This document shows positions 45,042-53,580 of a DNA stretch of 64,000 bases, in pieces. The position numbers and the translations under genes were made by a program. Each line of letters begins with the position of its first letter. Within the stretch, counting starts at the first letter, position 1. The stretch spans positions 3,162,001 through 3,226,000 of the forward strand of contig NZ_CP163302.1 in assembly GCF_041022165.1 (NCBI RefSeq). Reading direction: 5' to 3'. The DNA comes from Sinomonas sp. P10A9. GTDB taxonomy: Bacteria; Actinomycetota; Actinomycetes; Actinomycetales; Micrococcaceae. Under the pieces are notes generated by a model. That model was not told the origin of the DNA. It saw only the letters and a program-made list of their open reading frames with translations, and did not search any database.

Positions 45042-46010
45042 TCACTGGTAGAAGACGAAGCGCTTGCTGAGCCGGAACTGAAGGGCCGTGACGGCCATGA
45101 TGACGAGCATGAGGACCACGCCGATCGCGGAGGCCTTGCCGAACTGGAGCTGCTGGAACGCCGTCTCGAAGATCACCATGACGGCCGTGCGGGTCGAGTC
45201 GCCGGGGCCGCCGCGGGTGAGCACGTAGGGCTGGTCGAAGACCTGGAGGGCGTTGATGATCGCCATGACGGAGGCCACGAGCGTGGTGGGGCTGATGAGC
45301 GGGAGCGTCACGTAGCGGTGCTTGCGCCACCCGGTCGCGCCGTCTAGGGACGCCGCCTCGTAGGTCTCCTGGGGGATCGCTGACAGCGCGCCGAGGAAGA
45401 GCAGGAACGAGAACCCGAAGTTCTGCCACACGTAGACGAGCGCCACCACGCACGCCGAGCCGAACGGCGTCGTGAGCCACGGGACCGCCGGGATGCCGAC
45501 CGTGCCGAGGAGCCAGTTGACCACGCCGAACTGCTCGTTGAAGAGGTACTTCATGAAGATCGAGACGCTCGCGGCGGAGAGGATGAGCGGGAAGAAGAAC
45601 GCGGAGCGGAAGAAGACGCGCAGCCAGTTCGGCAGCCGGTCCTGGATGAGGACGGCGAGGCCGAGCGCCACGCCCAGCTGGAGCACGACGGCGACGACCA
45701 CGAACGCGAGCGTGTTGCCGAATGCCACCCGCACCGTGGGGTCCGTGGCCATCTCCGCGAAGTTGTCCAGGCCCGCGAACTGGGGGGCGCTGAGGATGTC
45801 CCAGCGGAAGAAGGCGAGCAGCACGGAGGCGACGATGGGGACGAGGGTGAACACCCCCATGCCCACGATCGTGGGGGCGAGGAAGAGCCAGGCCATCGCG
45901 CGGGAGTCGCGCGATGCGCTGGGCACGGCGCCCGGGGCGGCTGCGGGGGCGCCCCGGTTCGAGGCCCCGCGGATGCGGGAGGTGCGGGGGCGGGCGGCCA
46001 TGGTGCTCAT
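45042..46010 (-). CDS. sugar ABC transporter permease, MalF/UgpA family
   Basis: The 322-residue protein has a Ser/Arg/Ala-rich N-terminus, then six hydrophobic segments starting AMAWLFLAPTIVGMGVFTLV. The EAA loop is ETYEAASLDGATGWRKHRYVTLPLI, and YVLTRGGPGDSTRT is typical of CUT1 permeases. It pairs with the MalG-type permease. Its ATG overlaps the binding-protein stop by 4 nt. Confidence 0.9.
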   Translation of the reverse strand: MSTMAARPRTSRIRGASNRGAPAAAPGAVPSASRDSRAMAWLFLAPTIVGMGVFTLVPIVASVLLAFFRWDILSAPQFAGLDNFAEMATDPTVRVAFGNTLAFVVVAVVLQLGVALGLAVLIQDRLPNWLRVFFRSAFFFPLILSAASVSIFMKYLFNEQFGVVNWLLGTVGIPAVPWLTTPFGSACVVALVYVWQNFGFSFLLFLGALSAIPQETYEAASLDGATGWRKHRYVTLPLISPTTLVASVMAIINALQVFDQPYVLTRGGPGDSTRTAVMVIFETAFQQLQFGKASAIGVVLMLVIMAVTALQFRLSKRFVFYQ

Positions 46011-47440
46011 GCGGTCCTCCTGAGGGCCAGCTCGAGGTCGCTCTGCAGGGAAGCGAGCGCGCTCTTGAGCTGCTGCTCGTCCCCGCTCACGGCGAGCGAG
46101 ACATTCTTGATGAGTGCGGTTTCGACGGCGGCCTGCTGGGGCGGCGCGGGGATGGGACCGGTCGCCGGGAACCGGTCCAAGGTGTCGTAGAAGACCTTCC
46201 AGTGGGCTGGACCCTTGCCCGAGTAGAGGGCCTCGTTGACCATCGAGCGGCGGGCCGGGGTTGTGGTCGGAGTGGAGAAGATGAGCTCCATCGCCTCGCG
46301 GGAGGAGCTGAACTTGATCCACTCCCACGCGGCGTCCTTGTCCTTCGCGGTCTTCATGATCGCGTAGCCGGCGGTGCCGAACTGGTGGCGCTGGGCGGCA
46401 GCGCCGGGGCCGCTCGCCCAGCGGGGGAAGAACGAGACGTCGAAGTCGCCCGGGCCCATTCCCGCTTGGGAGAGGCCCTGGACCCAGTAGCCGCCGGCCG
46501 GCGTCGCACCGATGCGACCGGAGGCGAAGAGCCCGACGAGCGAGTTGCCGCCGCCTTCCTCGGGGCGGACTCCGAGGCCGTCCTTGACGAGTCCGCGGAG
46601 GAAGTCGAAGGTCTCGAAGACGCGCGGATCATCGGCGTTGGGCGTCTGCCAGAGGTACCCGCCGGAGCGGGAGGCGCGGGAGGGGTCCGTGCCGTAGAAG
46701 CGGTCCCAGAGCCAGTCGCCACCGGTGGCGCGCTCCTCGGCGAGGAAGGAGGTGCCGTTCGCGTAGAGCCACGGGACCACGCCGCCGAAGAGCCGGTTGG
46801 TCCAGTAGTAGGGGGTGAAGCTACTCGGGTTGGCGCGGCGCATGGCCGCGAGCGAGGAGCGGAAGTCGAGGTGGGTCCAGTCGTCGGCCGGGCGGGAGAG
46901 CCCAGAGTCGGCGAACACCTTCGTGTTGTAGTACATGTCCGCCGCGTTCCAGTCCATCGGGAGCTGGTAGAGGCTCCCCCGGTACATGAACGCCTCGACA
47001 AGGCTCGGGTGGACATCGGCGAAGTACTCGGCCATGACAGACGCGTCGCGGCGGAGGTACTCGTCGAGCGGGTGCGCGAGCTTCTCGGCGAAGAGCTGCG
47101 CGCCCTCGGTGGCCACGTAGACGACGTCCGGTGGGTTGCCGGCGGCGACCATGGTGAGGATCTTGCTGAAGAAGTCCTTCCAGTCCACTGCCTGGATGGC
47201 CTGGACGCGGACCTTGATCTCGGGGTGGAGGCGCCGGAACGCGTCGACGGCCTTCTGGCGGGCCGCAGCGTCCGCCGCCGTGCCGAGGATCGCGATGCTG
47301 AGGCTTCCGTCGTTGCGTCCGGGGATGTCGGTGCCGGTCAAGCGGGGCCACGAGGCCACCGTGGCTCCGAGGATCCCAGCGCCGAGGGCCCCGAGCGCGG
47401 TGCGCCGCGAGATCTCGCGCAGAGTGAGCGAGTCGCCCAT
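46007..47440 (-). CDS. sugar ABC transporter substrate-binding protein with Tat-like signal
   Basis: The 477-residue protein begins with a twin-arginine signal (ISRRTALGALGAGILGATVA) and has no lipobox Cys, so it is probably exported by Tat. The mature domain is SBP family 1: FRRLHPEIKVRVQAI, AAGNPPDVVYVATEGAQLF and YQLPMDWNAADMYYNTKVF. The ligand is likely a fructose-containing oligosaccharide given the GH32 gene in the operon. AAGGAG lies 5 nt before the ATG. The promoter is overlapped by two LacI-type operators. Confidence 0.9.
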   Translation of the reverse strand: MGDSLTLREISRRTALGALGAGILGATVASWPRLTGTDIPGRNDGSLSIAILGTAADAAARQKAVDAFRRLHPEIKVRVQAIQAVDWKDFFSKILTMVAAGNPPDVVYVATEGAQLFAEKLAHPLDEYLRRDASVMAEYFADVHPSLVEAFMYRGSLYQLPMDWNAADMYYNTKVFADSGLSRPADDWTHLDFRSSLAAMRRANPSSFTPYYWTNRLFGGVVPWLYANGTSFLAEERATGGDWLWDRFYGTDPSRASRSGGYLWQTPNADDPRVFETFDFLRGLVKDGLGVRPEEGGGNSLVGLFASGRIGATPAGGYWVQGLSQAGMGPGDFDVSFFPRWASGPGAAAQRHQFGTAGYAIMKTAKDKDAAWEWIKFSSSREAMELIFSTPTTTPARRSMVNEALYSGKGPAHWKVFYDTLDRFPATGPIPAPPQQAAVETALIKNVSLAVSGDEQQLKSALASLQSDLELALRRTA

Positions 47441-47481
47441 GACTCTCCTTTTGAGGGGGTTGTGCGGTCTTTTGGACCGCG

Positions 47482-47529
47482 CCTAACACGTGTTAGGAAT
47501 CGTAGATGTGACACCTAACACGTGTCAAG
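47482..47529 (-). promoter_or_regulatory. promoter with two LacI-type operators for the sugar operon
   Basis: On the minus strand TTGACA (47523-47528) and TACGAT (47499-47504) are 18 nt apart. The perfect palindrome CCTAACACGTGTTAGG (47482-47497) lies just downstream of the -10. The imperfect copy CCTAACACGTGTCAAG (47514-47529) covers the -35. Centres are 32 bp apart, about three helical turns. Repression by LacI binding is the natural reading. Confidence 0.8.
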
Positions 47530-47598
47530 TGCTCGATGTCACGTGCATCACAGCAGGCCCATCGGCGGACGTACAGGACGGCATGACAGGCTGGTTCC

Positions 47599-48471
47599 AT
47601 GGCCTCTCCGAGCCCCGTGCGCCCGGGGCCCTTCCTGCTCGCCTCGCTGGCGGCCGCGGCCGGATTCGCCGCGGTCTACCTCGTCTTCGTCCGCACGAAC
47701 GCCGGCCAGAACCTGGACGAGCGCGGGCTCCTCGAATCCGCCGCCATGTTCGGCGCCTGGTCCAGGACCGCCCTCGCCTTCCTCAATGGCATGCCTGCCT
47801 TCTCGGTGGTGCTCGCTGCGGCGGCGCTGTGCTGGGCCGCGCTCATACGACGCCGATGGGTCGCCTCCGCGATCGCTCTCGCCTCGGCCCTCACGGCCAA
47901 CGCAGCCACCTACGTCCTTAAGCAGTACGTCCTTGACCGTCCCGACCTCGGCCACAACGCGCTCGGCGGCAATTCGATGCCCTCGGGCCATGCAACGCTC
48001 GCGGCCTCCGCCGCAGCAGCCGTCTACCTCGCAGTCACGCCGCGCTACCGCCCGCTTGCGGCGTTCGCTGGGACCACGTACGCCGTGCTGGCCGGCGTCG
48101 TCATGCTCGTCAACCAGTGGCATCTCGCGGCGGACGTCGTGGCGGCCTTCATGCTCGTGGCCGCCATCGCGGCACCCGCCACATGGCTCGCGCTGCGGAC
48201 GGAACGCGCCCCCGGCACTCCCCCACAGCTGCGGATCCGTTGGGAACGGGTGTCCCTGCGCATCGCCCTCGGCGCGGCCGTCGTCGCCGCCCTTGCACTC
48301 ATGCTCGTCCTCGTGGTGCCCCCCGAGGGCCGGCGCGTGGGCACCGTTCCCCAGTTCTTCGCGGCCGGCGCCGCAGCCATCACGGCCAGCGGATACGCGT
48401 GCTCGGCCGCGGCGTGCCGCCTCGTCACCCGGGCGGCGCGCCGGTCGCACACGGCCAGCGCACGCCCCTGA
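47599..48471 (+). CDS. PAP2-superfamily membrane phosphatase, paralogue 1
   Basis: The 290-residue polytopic protein carries the PAP2 motifs: KQYVLDRPD (K-x6-RP), MPSGHAT (PSGH) and NQWHLAADV, which supplies the third-motif His without the usual SR. These enzymes dephosphorylate lipid phosphates at the membrane. C-terminal extra helices (ALMLVLVVPP and AAAITASGYACS) extend past the usual domain. The next gene is a close paralogue, so the pair looks like a tandem duplication. Confidence 0.85.
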   Translation: MASPSPVRPGPFLLASLAAAAGFAAVYLVFVRTNAGQNLDERGLLESAAMFGAWSRTALAFLNGMPAFSVVLAAAALCWAALIRRRWVASAIALASALTANAATYVLKQYVLDRPDLGHNALGGNSMPSGHATLAASAAAAVYLAVTPRYRPLAAFAGTTYAVLAGVVMLVNQWHLAADVVAAFMLVAAIAAPATWLALRTERAPGTPPQLRIRWERVSLRIALGAAVVAALALMLVLVVPPEGRRVGTVPQFFAAGAAAITASGYACSAAACRLVTRAARRSHTASARP

Positions 48472-48533
48472 CCGCCGCGCCCCTCCCAGCTCCGCTTGGG
48501 CGCTCCTCAGATGCGTGTGGGAGGGTAGACCGC

Positions 48534-49466
48534 ATGCCCGTCAAGAGCAACGCGAGAGAGACGACCCAGGCAGCACGCCACGCGACGCCGACCGAGGACC
48601 CCGAACCGATGCGTTCCCGGCGCCCGCCGATCGGCCCGTTCCTGCTCGCAGCCCTCGCGGCCGTGGCCGGCCTCATCGGAACCTATCTGTTCTTCGTGCG
48701 CACCACCACGGGCCAGTTCATCGACGAGTCGGCGCTCGTGGAGGCGACCGAGCTGTACGGAACCGCGGTCAAGGCCTCCCTGCGATTCCTTGACTTCCTG
48801 CCCGCAATCTCCGCCGCCCTGGGAGCGGGCGCGCTCGGCTACGCCGCGATCGTGCGACGCCGGTGGGCTGCCTCCCTCACGGCCCTCGCCGCCGCGGGGG
48901 CCGCCAACCTTGCGACGCAGGTGCTCAAGAACGACGTGTTCACGAGGCCCTACCGCGGCATCGAGACCTTCACCGAGAACTCCCTTCCTTCCGGGCACAC
49001 GACCCTCGCAGCCTCGGCCGCCGCGGCGATCTTCCTCGTGTCCTCGCCGCGCTGGCGGCCGTTCGTCGCGTTCGCCGGCGCCACGTACGCCGTCGCTACC
49101 GGCATCGCAACCCTCGTGAACCAGTGGCACCGCCCGGCGGATATCGTGGCCGCGTTCCTCGTCGTCGCGGTCTTCATGGCCCCCGCGGCGTGGATCGTGC
49201 TGATCACCGGGCGGAGCTGGAACGCCTGGGAGGGCTTCGGAAGCCACCCGGGCTCCTCGCGCCTCTGGGTCGCCCTGCCCACGCTCGCGGGTCTGGGTGC
49301 CGCCGCAGTGGCGGTCGTGGCACTCGTGCGCATCGCGCCCCTGCCCGGCCAGGAGGCGAGCACCACGAACTACTTCTGGGCGGGCTGCGCGTTCGTCGCG
49401 ATCAGCGGATACCTCGTCTCTGTGGCGGCCTCCTGGCTCGTGAGCGCGGCCGCGCGCCGCACCTGA
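48534..49466 (+). CDS. PAP2-superfamily membrane phosphatase, paralogue 2
   Basis: The 310-residue protein parallels its neighbour along its length: RRPPIGPFLLAALAAVAGL, KNDVFTRPYR (K-x6-RP), LPSGHTT and NQWHRPADI (third-motif His). It also shares the extra C-terminal helices. ATG at 48534 follows GAGGG. It is 63 nt after paralogue 1 and may be co-transcribed. Substrate is unknown; undecaprenyl pyrophosphate or phosphatidate are options known for the superfamily. Confidence 0.85.
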   Translation: MPVKSNARETTQAARHATPTEDPEPMRSRRPPIGPFLLAALAAVAGLIGTYLFFVRTTTGQFIDESALVEATELYGTAVKASLRFLDFLPAISAALGAGALGYAAIVRRRWAASLTALAAAGAANLATQVLKNDVFTRPYRGIETFTENSLPSGHTTLAASAAAAIFLVSSPRWRPFVAFAGATYAVATGIATLVNQWHRPADIVAAFLVVAVFMAPAAWIVLITGRSWNAWEGFGSHPGSSRLWVALPTLAGLGAAAVAVVALVRIAPLPGQEASTTNYFWAGCAFVAISGYLVSVAASWLVSAAARRT

Positions 49467-49568
49467 ACCGCGGGGCCTCTCGGTTCTCAGAGCTGCCGGG
49501 CTGCCTGAACCGCGGAACCCGGCCGCGCGCCGTCGTGCGCGGCCACCCGTGCCCCACGGGGGCGCGCC

Positions 49569-50765
49569 TCACGCGCGCGGGCCCGCCTGCGCCCTCGGGA
49601 CGCTCCACGCGAGCACGGCTGCTGCCAGCAGCCCGAGCCCACCTGTCGCGGCCACGCCGACGCCGAGAGTTGCAGCGGCGGTGACGGCCGAGAGGAGGAT
49701 AGGCCCCACGGTGCTCCCGGTGTCCGCCATGAGACGCCACAGCCCGAGGAATTGTGCCCGTCCGTGGGCGGGAGAGAAGTCGGCGCCGAGGGTCATGATC
49801 ATTCCGGACCCGATCCCGTTGCCGAGGCCCAAGAGGCACGAGACCCCCAGGAACGGCCAGAACGAGGACGTGGACGGCATGGAGATGAGGGCCAGGCCCA
49901 TGATGGTCATCGAAGGGATCGCGACCGCGAGCCGGCCGCGCAGGTCCATCAGCCGGCCGCCGGGATAGAAGAGGATGAGGTCCACGCCTCCGGCGATTCC
50001 GTAGACGAGAGAGGCAGCCTGGGCATCCAGGCCGAGGTGCTCGGCCCACAGCGGGATGACCACCTGCCGAGACTGCCGGACGGCAGAGATGAACAGCACC
50101 CCGAGCCCCACGGTGGTGAGGACCCTCCAGTGCGCGGCCGCGACCCGGCCGAGGCGCGGCTGGGGAGCCCGCGAGGGCCCGGCGACGTCGTCCTCGAGAT
50201 CAGGCATGAACAGCGCGACCGCGGCCGCGCCCACGAACACGACGGCTCCGACCCAGTACGCGCCGCGGAGGCCCCCCACGGAGATCGCGGCGGCTCCGAG
50301 GAACGGTCCGAGGAACAGCCCGATCCGCAGCGTCCCCCCGAGCGTCGAGAGGGCGCGGGCGCGGAACTGCGCCGGCACCGCCTCGGTGAGGTACTTCTGC
50401 CGGGCCAGGTTCGTGACGCTGGACGCCATTCCGAGCACCACCAGCGCGGGCATGAACTGCCACAGCTGGGTCGCTAGGGCCGCGGTCACGAGGGCGATGG
50501 CCCCCGTGGCCTGCGCCCCGACGATCGCCCAGCGCTCGCCGAACCGGACCGTGAGGAGCGAGGCCGGGAGGTTGAAGACGAGCGATCCGAGGCCGATCAG
50601 CGTCACGGTGAGGGCGGCAACCGCCACGGAACCGCCGAGGTCACGCGCGGAGAGCGCCACGACCGGAAGCACCGCGCCCTCGCCGAGGGAGAAGAGCACC
50701 GACGGGCCGAAGGCCGGAACGGCGATCGAGAGGAGGGAGAACCGCTCGTTGCCTGATCGAACCAC
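49569..50765 (-). CDS. MFS transporter
   Basis: The 398-residue protein has about 12 hydrophobic segments with LLTVRFGERWAIVGAQ in the loop 2-3 position and an acidic central loop (FMPDLEDDVAGPSRAPQ). It resembles drug/sugar efflux carriers; substrate unknown. GTG at 50765 sits 6 nt after TAGAGT on the coding strand, so it is probably leaderless. A 13-bp palindrome (50836-50848) lies about 70 nt upstream and may be an operator. Confidence 0.85.
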   Translation of the reverse strand: MVRSGNERFSLLSIAVPAFGPSVLFSLGEGAVLPVVALSARDLGGSVAVAALTVTLIGLGSLVFNLPASLLTVRFGERWAIVGAQATGAIALVTAALATQLWQFMPALVVLGMASSVTNLARQKYLTEAVPAQFRARALSTLGGTLRIGLFLGPFLGAAAISVGGLRGAYWVGAVVFVGAAAVALFMPDLEDDVAGPSRAPQPRLGRVAAAHWRVLTTVGLGVLFISAVRQSRQVVIPLWAEHLGLDAQAASLVYGIAGGVDLILFYPGGRLMDLRGRLAVAIPSMTIMGLALISMPSTSSFWPFLGVSCLLGLGNGIGSGMIMTLGADFSPAHGRAQFLGLWRLMADTGSTVGPILLSAVTAAATLGVGVAATGGLGLLAAAVLAWSVPRAQAGPRA

Positions 50766-50835
50766 TCCCCCACTCTAGGCGAGCAGACTGGGCCCAAATC
50801 CCCTTGTTTGTCGCCGTGGCCGCGGGTATCTTAAG

Positions 50836-50848
50836 TCCAGTGTCTGGA
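50836..50848 (-). promoter_or_regulatory. palindrome upstream of the MFS gene
   Basis: TCCAG-TGT-CTGGA on the plus strand is a perfect 5-bp inverted repeat with a 3-nt centre, in the 225-nt gap upstream of the MFS gene. It could bind a regulator, though none is encoded next to it. Confidence 0.3.
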
Positions 50849-50933
50849 TAAACCATTCGCGAAGAACCGTGCGGGTGCGTGAGCGCCCTGTTCGGTGCTG
50901 TGCGGACGTCATGGGGGCAGCACTGAGAAGGGA

Positions 50934-50959
50934 CACGGCCGCTATTGGGGGCGGCCGTG
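50934..50959 (-). terminator. hairpin downstream of the MinD-like gene
   Basis: Arms CACGGCCGC (50934-50942) and GCGGCCGTG (50951-50959) are perfect, with an 8-nt loop, about 30 nt after the stop at 50991. No U-tract is present. Confidence 0.55.
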
Positions 50960-50990
50960 CTCCTCCTGCCTTCTGGCCCCTCTCGCGGCT

Positions 50991-52673
50991 CTAGGCCTGG
51001 GGACCCTGCCGCTGGTAGCCCGAGACAATCGCCGCCGCGATCTCCCGGTACGCCTCGCGCGTCGCGGGGCGCAGGCGGTCAAGGTCCACGAGATCGCCAT
51101 CCGCCATCGACCGGTCGTGCGGCACGGTGACGAGCGCGCGGCACATCCCGGAGAGCGTCGCCTCGATCGCACTCTTGTCCACCCGGGCCGAAACGTCATC
51201 CTTGTCGGTGACGACGACGATCGCGCTTTGGGCGAGGCGATCGTAGCCGTGCGCGGACAGCCACCGCAGGGTGTCCCGCGCTCGCTTCGCACCGCTGACC
51301 GCATATCCGGCCACGACCACGATGTTGTCCGCGTCCTCGAGGATCCCGCGCATCGCGGGGCGGCTCACTCCCGTCCCGCAGTCGGTGAGCGTCACGGTGA
51401 AGTGCCTCTTCACGAGTGCGTGCACGCGGCGGTAGTCCTCGGGCGTGAGGGAATCGGACAGCTCCGGGTCCTGCTCCCCCGCGAGCAGGTGCAGGCTTCC
51501 GGCGTGGTGGAGGTACTTCACGAGGTCCGCCCGCGAGTTCACGGTGTCGAAGTCCCTCAGGAGGCTCGTGATCGAGTGCCGCCGCTCGGACTCGTAGGAG
51601 CCCTCGCCGAGGGCCCGCTCCACGAGATCGCCGGCATCCGGGTTCGCGTCGATCGCGCACGGAGGCTCGGGCCTCAGCTCTGCCAGTGTCAGGCCTACGC
51701 CCACCGTCGTGGATGTCTTGCCGATCCCGCCCTTGAGCGAGAGGAAAGCTGTGTTCCAGTTCCCCTCCAGGCGACGCGAGATCTGCTTCTGGACGAGTTC
51801 GTCCTGACGCGCACGCTCCGACTGGCCGAGGTTCAGCGCCCCGCCCGTGACCCGGTACAGGAAGCCGCGGAGCCCCCCGGGCGGCGGAACGGGAACCGAA
51901 CGGATGAACCCCGCCGGCGCCTCGACGGGCTCCTGCGTGGGGGCGACGGAGCGTTCGCGGACGGTGGCGACGGTGGGCTCGGCCGGCCTCTCGGCGTGCC
52001 GGCTCGTCGGTGGGACGGGTGCCGGTCGTTCGGGCGTTGGAGCGGCCGGAACGACGGGCGCCGCGACGGAAGGTTCGGGTGTCTGAATAACGGGGGCTGG
52101 CGCGGTGGGGGACGGGCCCGACCCCACAGCGGGCGCAACCCGCGGCGCCAACGGCCTTGCCTCGGGAGCCGCCCGAGTCTGGGGAGCCGCCGTCGGCCGC
52201 TCGGGAGGTTTTGCCGCCTGCTGTATCGGCGGGGCCTGCGGTCGGGGAGGGACGCCGCCCGCACCGAGCGGGACGGCCGACGGCGCGGCCTGCCCCTCGC
52301 CTGCGGGTTCCCCGCCGCCTGCGGCTTCCCGTTGCTGCTCGCGCCCCACTGCGCCGGTGCGATCCCGATCGTCGGAAGGCATTTCGGGAGAAGGCGTTTC
52401 GGGAGCCGAACCGGCCCGCTCCGGCGAGCGGTCGTCGTGCGCCGCCTCCGTCTGGGGCTCAACCGTGCGCCCTCCGGTGGCAGGCGCCTCGTCAGGAGGC
52501 GTCTCGCCAGGAGCCCCATCCGCAACCGGATCAACCGTGGGTTCAGCCTGCCCGCCGCCGGACTGCCCGCGCGACGTCTGGCGTTCCGCCTCCTCCGCTT
52601 CGCGCAGGCGCCGGGCCTCGCGGCGGGTCATCGGAACCGGTGGCGGAGTCTGCTCCCCAGCTGACATCTCCAT
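50991..52673 (-). CDS. MinD/ParA-like ATPase with long proline-rich N-terminus
   Basis: Of 560 residues, the first ~270 are Pro/Ala/Glu-rich and low in complexity after TRREARRLREAEEAERQ. The C-terminal half is a MinD/ParA-type ATPase with deviant Walker A LKGGIGKTST near residue 313, DANPDAGDL and a later VVAGYAVSGAKRA. The layout recalls actinobacterial ATPases such as EspI, which are linked to type VII secretion or polar localisation, but no such genes are nearby. No ParB is adjacent. GAGAGGGGCAGC precedes the ATG at 52673. Confidence 0.8.
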   Translation of the reverse strand: MEMSAGEQTPPPVPMTRREARRLREAEEAERQTSRGQSGGGQAEPTVDPVADGAPGETPPDEAPATGGRTVEPQTEAAHDDRSPERAGSAPETPSPEMPSDDRDRTGAVGREQQREAAGGGEPAGEGQAAPSAVPLGAGGVPPRPQAPPIQQAAKPPERPTAAPQTRAAPEARPLAPRVAPAVGSGPSPTAPAPVIQTPEPSVAAPVVPAAPTPERPAPVPPTSRHAERPAEPTVATVRERSVAPTQEPVEAPAGFIRSVPVPPPGGLRGFLYRVTGGALNLGQSERARQDELVQKQISRRLEGNWNTAFLSLKGGIGKTSTTVGVGLTLAELRPEPPCAIDANPDAGDLVERALGEGSYESERRHSITSLLRDFDTVNSRADLVKYLHHAGSLHLLAGEQDPELSDSLTPEDYRRVHALVKRHFTVTLTDCGTGVSRPAMRGILEDADNIVVVAGYAVSGAKRARDTLRWLSAHGYDRLAQSAIVVVTDKDDVSARVDKSAIEATLSGMCRALVTVPHDRSMADGDLVDLDRLRPATREAYREIAAAIVSGYQRQGPQA

Positions 52674-52712
52674 CGTGCTGCCCCTCTCGTCGGCGTGCCT
52701 GGCGAAAGCGGT

Positions 52713-53525
52713 TCAGCTCAGGCTGGCAGCCTTGAGCCGCCGGATGAACAGCCGCGACTGCTCCGGTCCGTATGGGAGGATCGGGACTGCCTTGGTGGCG
52801 TCGTCAGGCGTCTCCCGCGTGGCCTGGATGGCCGAGCGCACCGCCGTCGCCATAGTATCGGCCATTGTCCGCACGAACGCGTCGCTGCACAGCCGGCCGT
52901 GCCCCGGCACGAGCGACTGGTACCGGTTGCGCAGTGCCGAGATGTGGCGCAGCACGTCCGCCCACTCTTCCGGGAACGAGTCCCCGAATTCCGGATAGGC
53001 GCCCTCCTCGACGAGGTCACCGGCGAACAGCGTCGACGCCGTGCCCACGAGCAGGTCGCCGTCCGTGTGCCCGCGGCCCAGGTGGAACAGCGTGACCGAA
53101 GCGCCGCCGAGGTCCACGAGCACTGGCTGGTCCCGCACGATCCCCGTGGGAACGACGATCTCCGTGTTCTCGCCCTCACCAGCGGCCATCGCGGGCTCCG
53201 CCTCGGCCACGGCCGGGCGGTGTGCCTCGCCGTTCTGGGCGATCTCGGCGACAGCGTTCTCGTGCGCGTAGAACTCCGTGGCCCCGGCGGCCGCGAACAC
53301 GGCGTTGCCGAAGTAGTGGTCGTAGTGCGCGTGGGTATTCACGACGACGAGCGGCAGCTCCGTCTTCTCGCGCACCGCCGCGAGGATGTCGGCGCCCTGG
53401 CGGGGCCCGTGGCCCGTATCCACCACGAGCGCACGCTCCTCGCCGACCACGAGGCCAATGTTGAGCCGGAGCGGCTCCGTGGCCAGGACGTAGGTGTTCG
53501 CTCCGAGATCCTGCCATCCAGCCAC
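52713..53525 (-). CDS. metallo-beta-lactamase-fold hydrolase
   Basis: The 270-residue protein has the dinuclear-zinc motif NTHAHYDHYFGN near residues 62-73, HLGRGHTDGD (third His), TLFAGDLVEEGAYPE (bridging Asp) and LVPGHGR (last His). The fold covers lactonases, glyoxalase II-like and RNase enzymes, and the substrate cannot be told. GTG at 53525 with AAAGGAAGG upstream is chosen; an in-frame ATG about 22 codons upstream is possible. It lies between the E2 gene and the MinD-like gene and may be read through from the bkd operon. Confidence 0.85.
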   Translation of the reverse strand: MAGWQDLGANTYVLATEPLRLNIGLVVGEERALVVDTGHGPRQGADILAAVREKTELPLVVVNTHAHYDHYFGNAVFAAAGATEFYAHENAVAEIAQNGEAHRPAVAEAEPAMAAGEGENTEIVVPTGIVRDQPVLVDLGGASVTLFHLGRGHTDGDLLVGTASTLFAGDLVEEGAYPEFGDSFPEEWADVLRHISALRNRYQSLVPGHGRLCSDAFVRTMADTMATAVRSAIQATRETPDDATKAVPILPYGPEQSRLFIRRLKAASLS

Positions 53526-53580
53526 TTGTGTGCCGTCCTTCCTTTGGCGCTCAGGGTTGTCCCCGATTCTGCCATGCACC

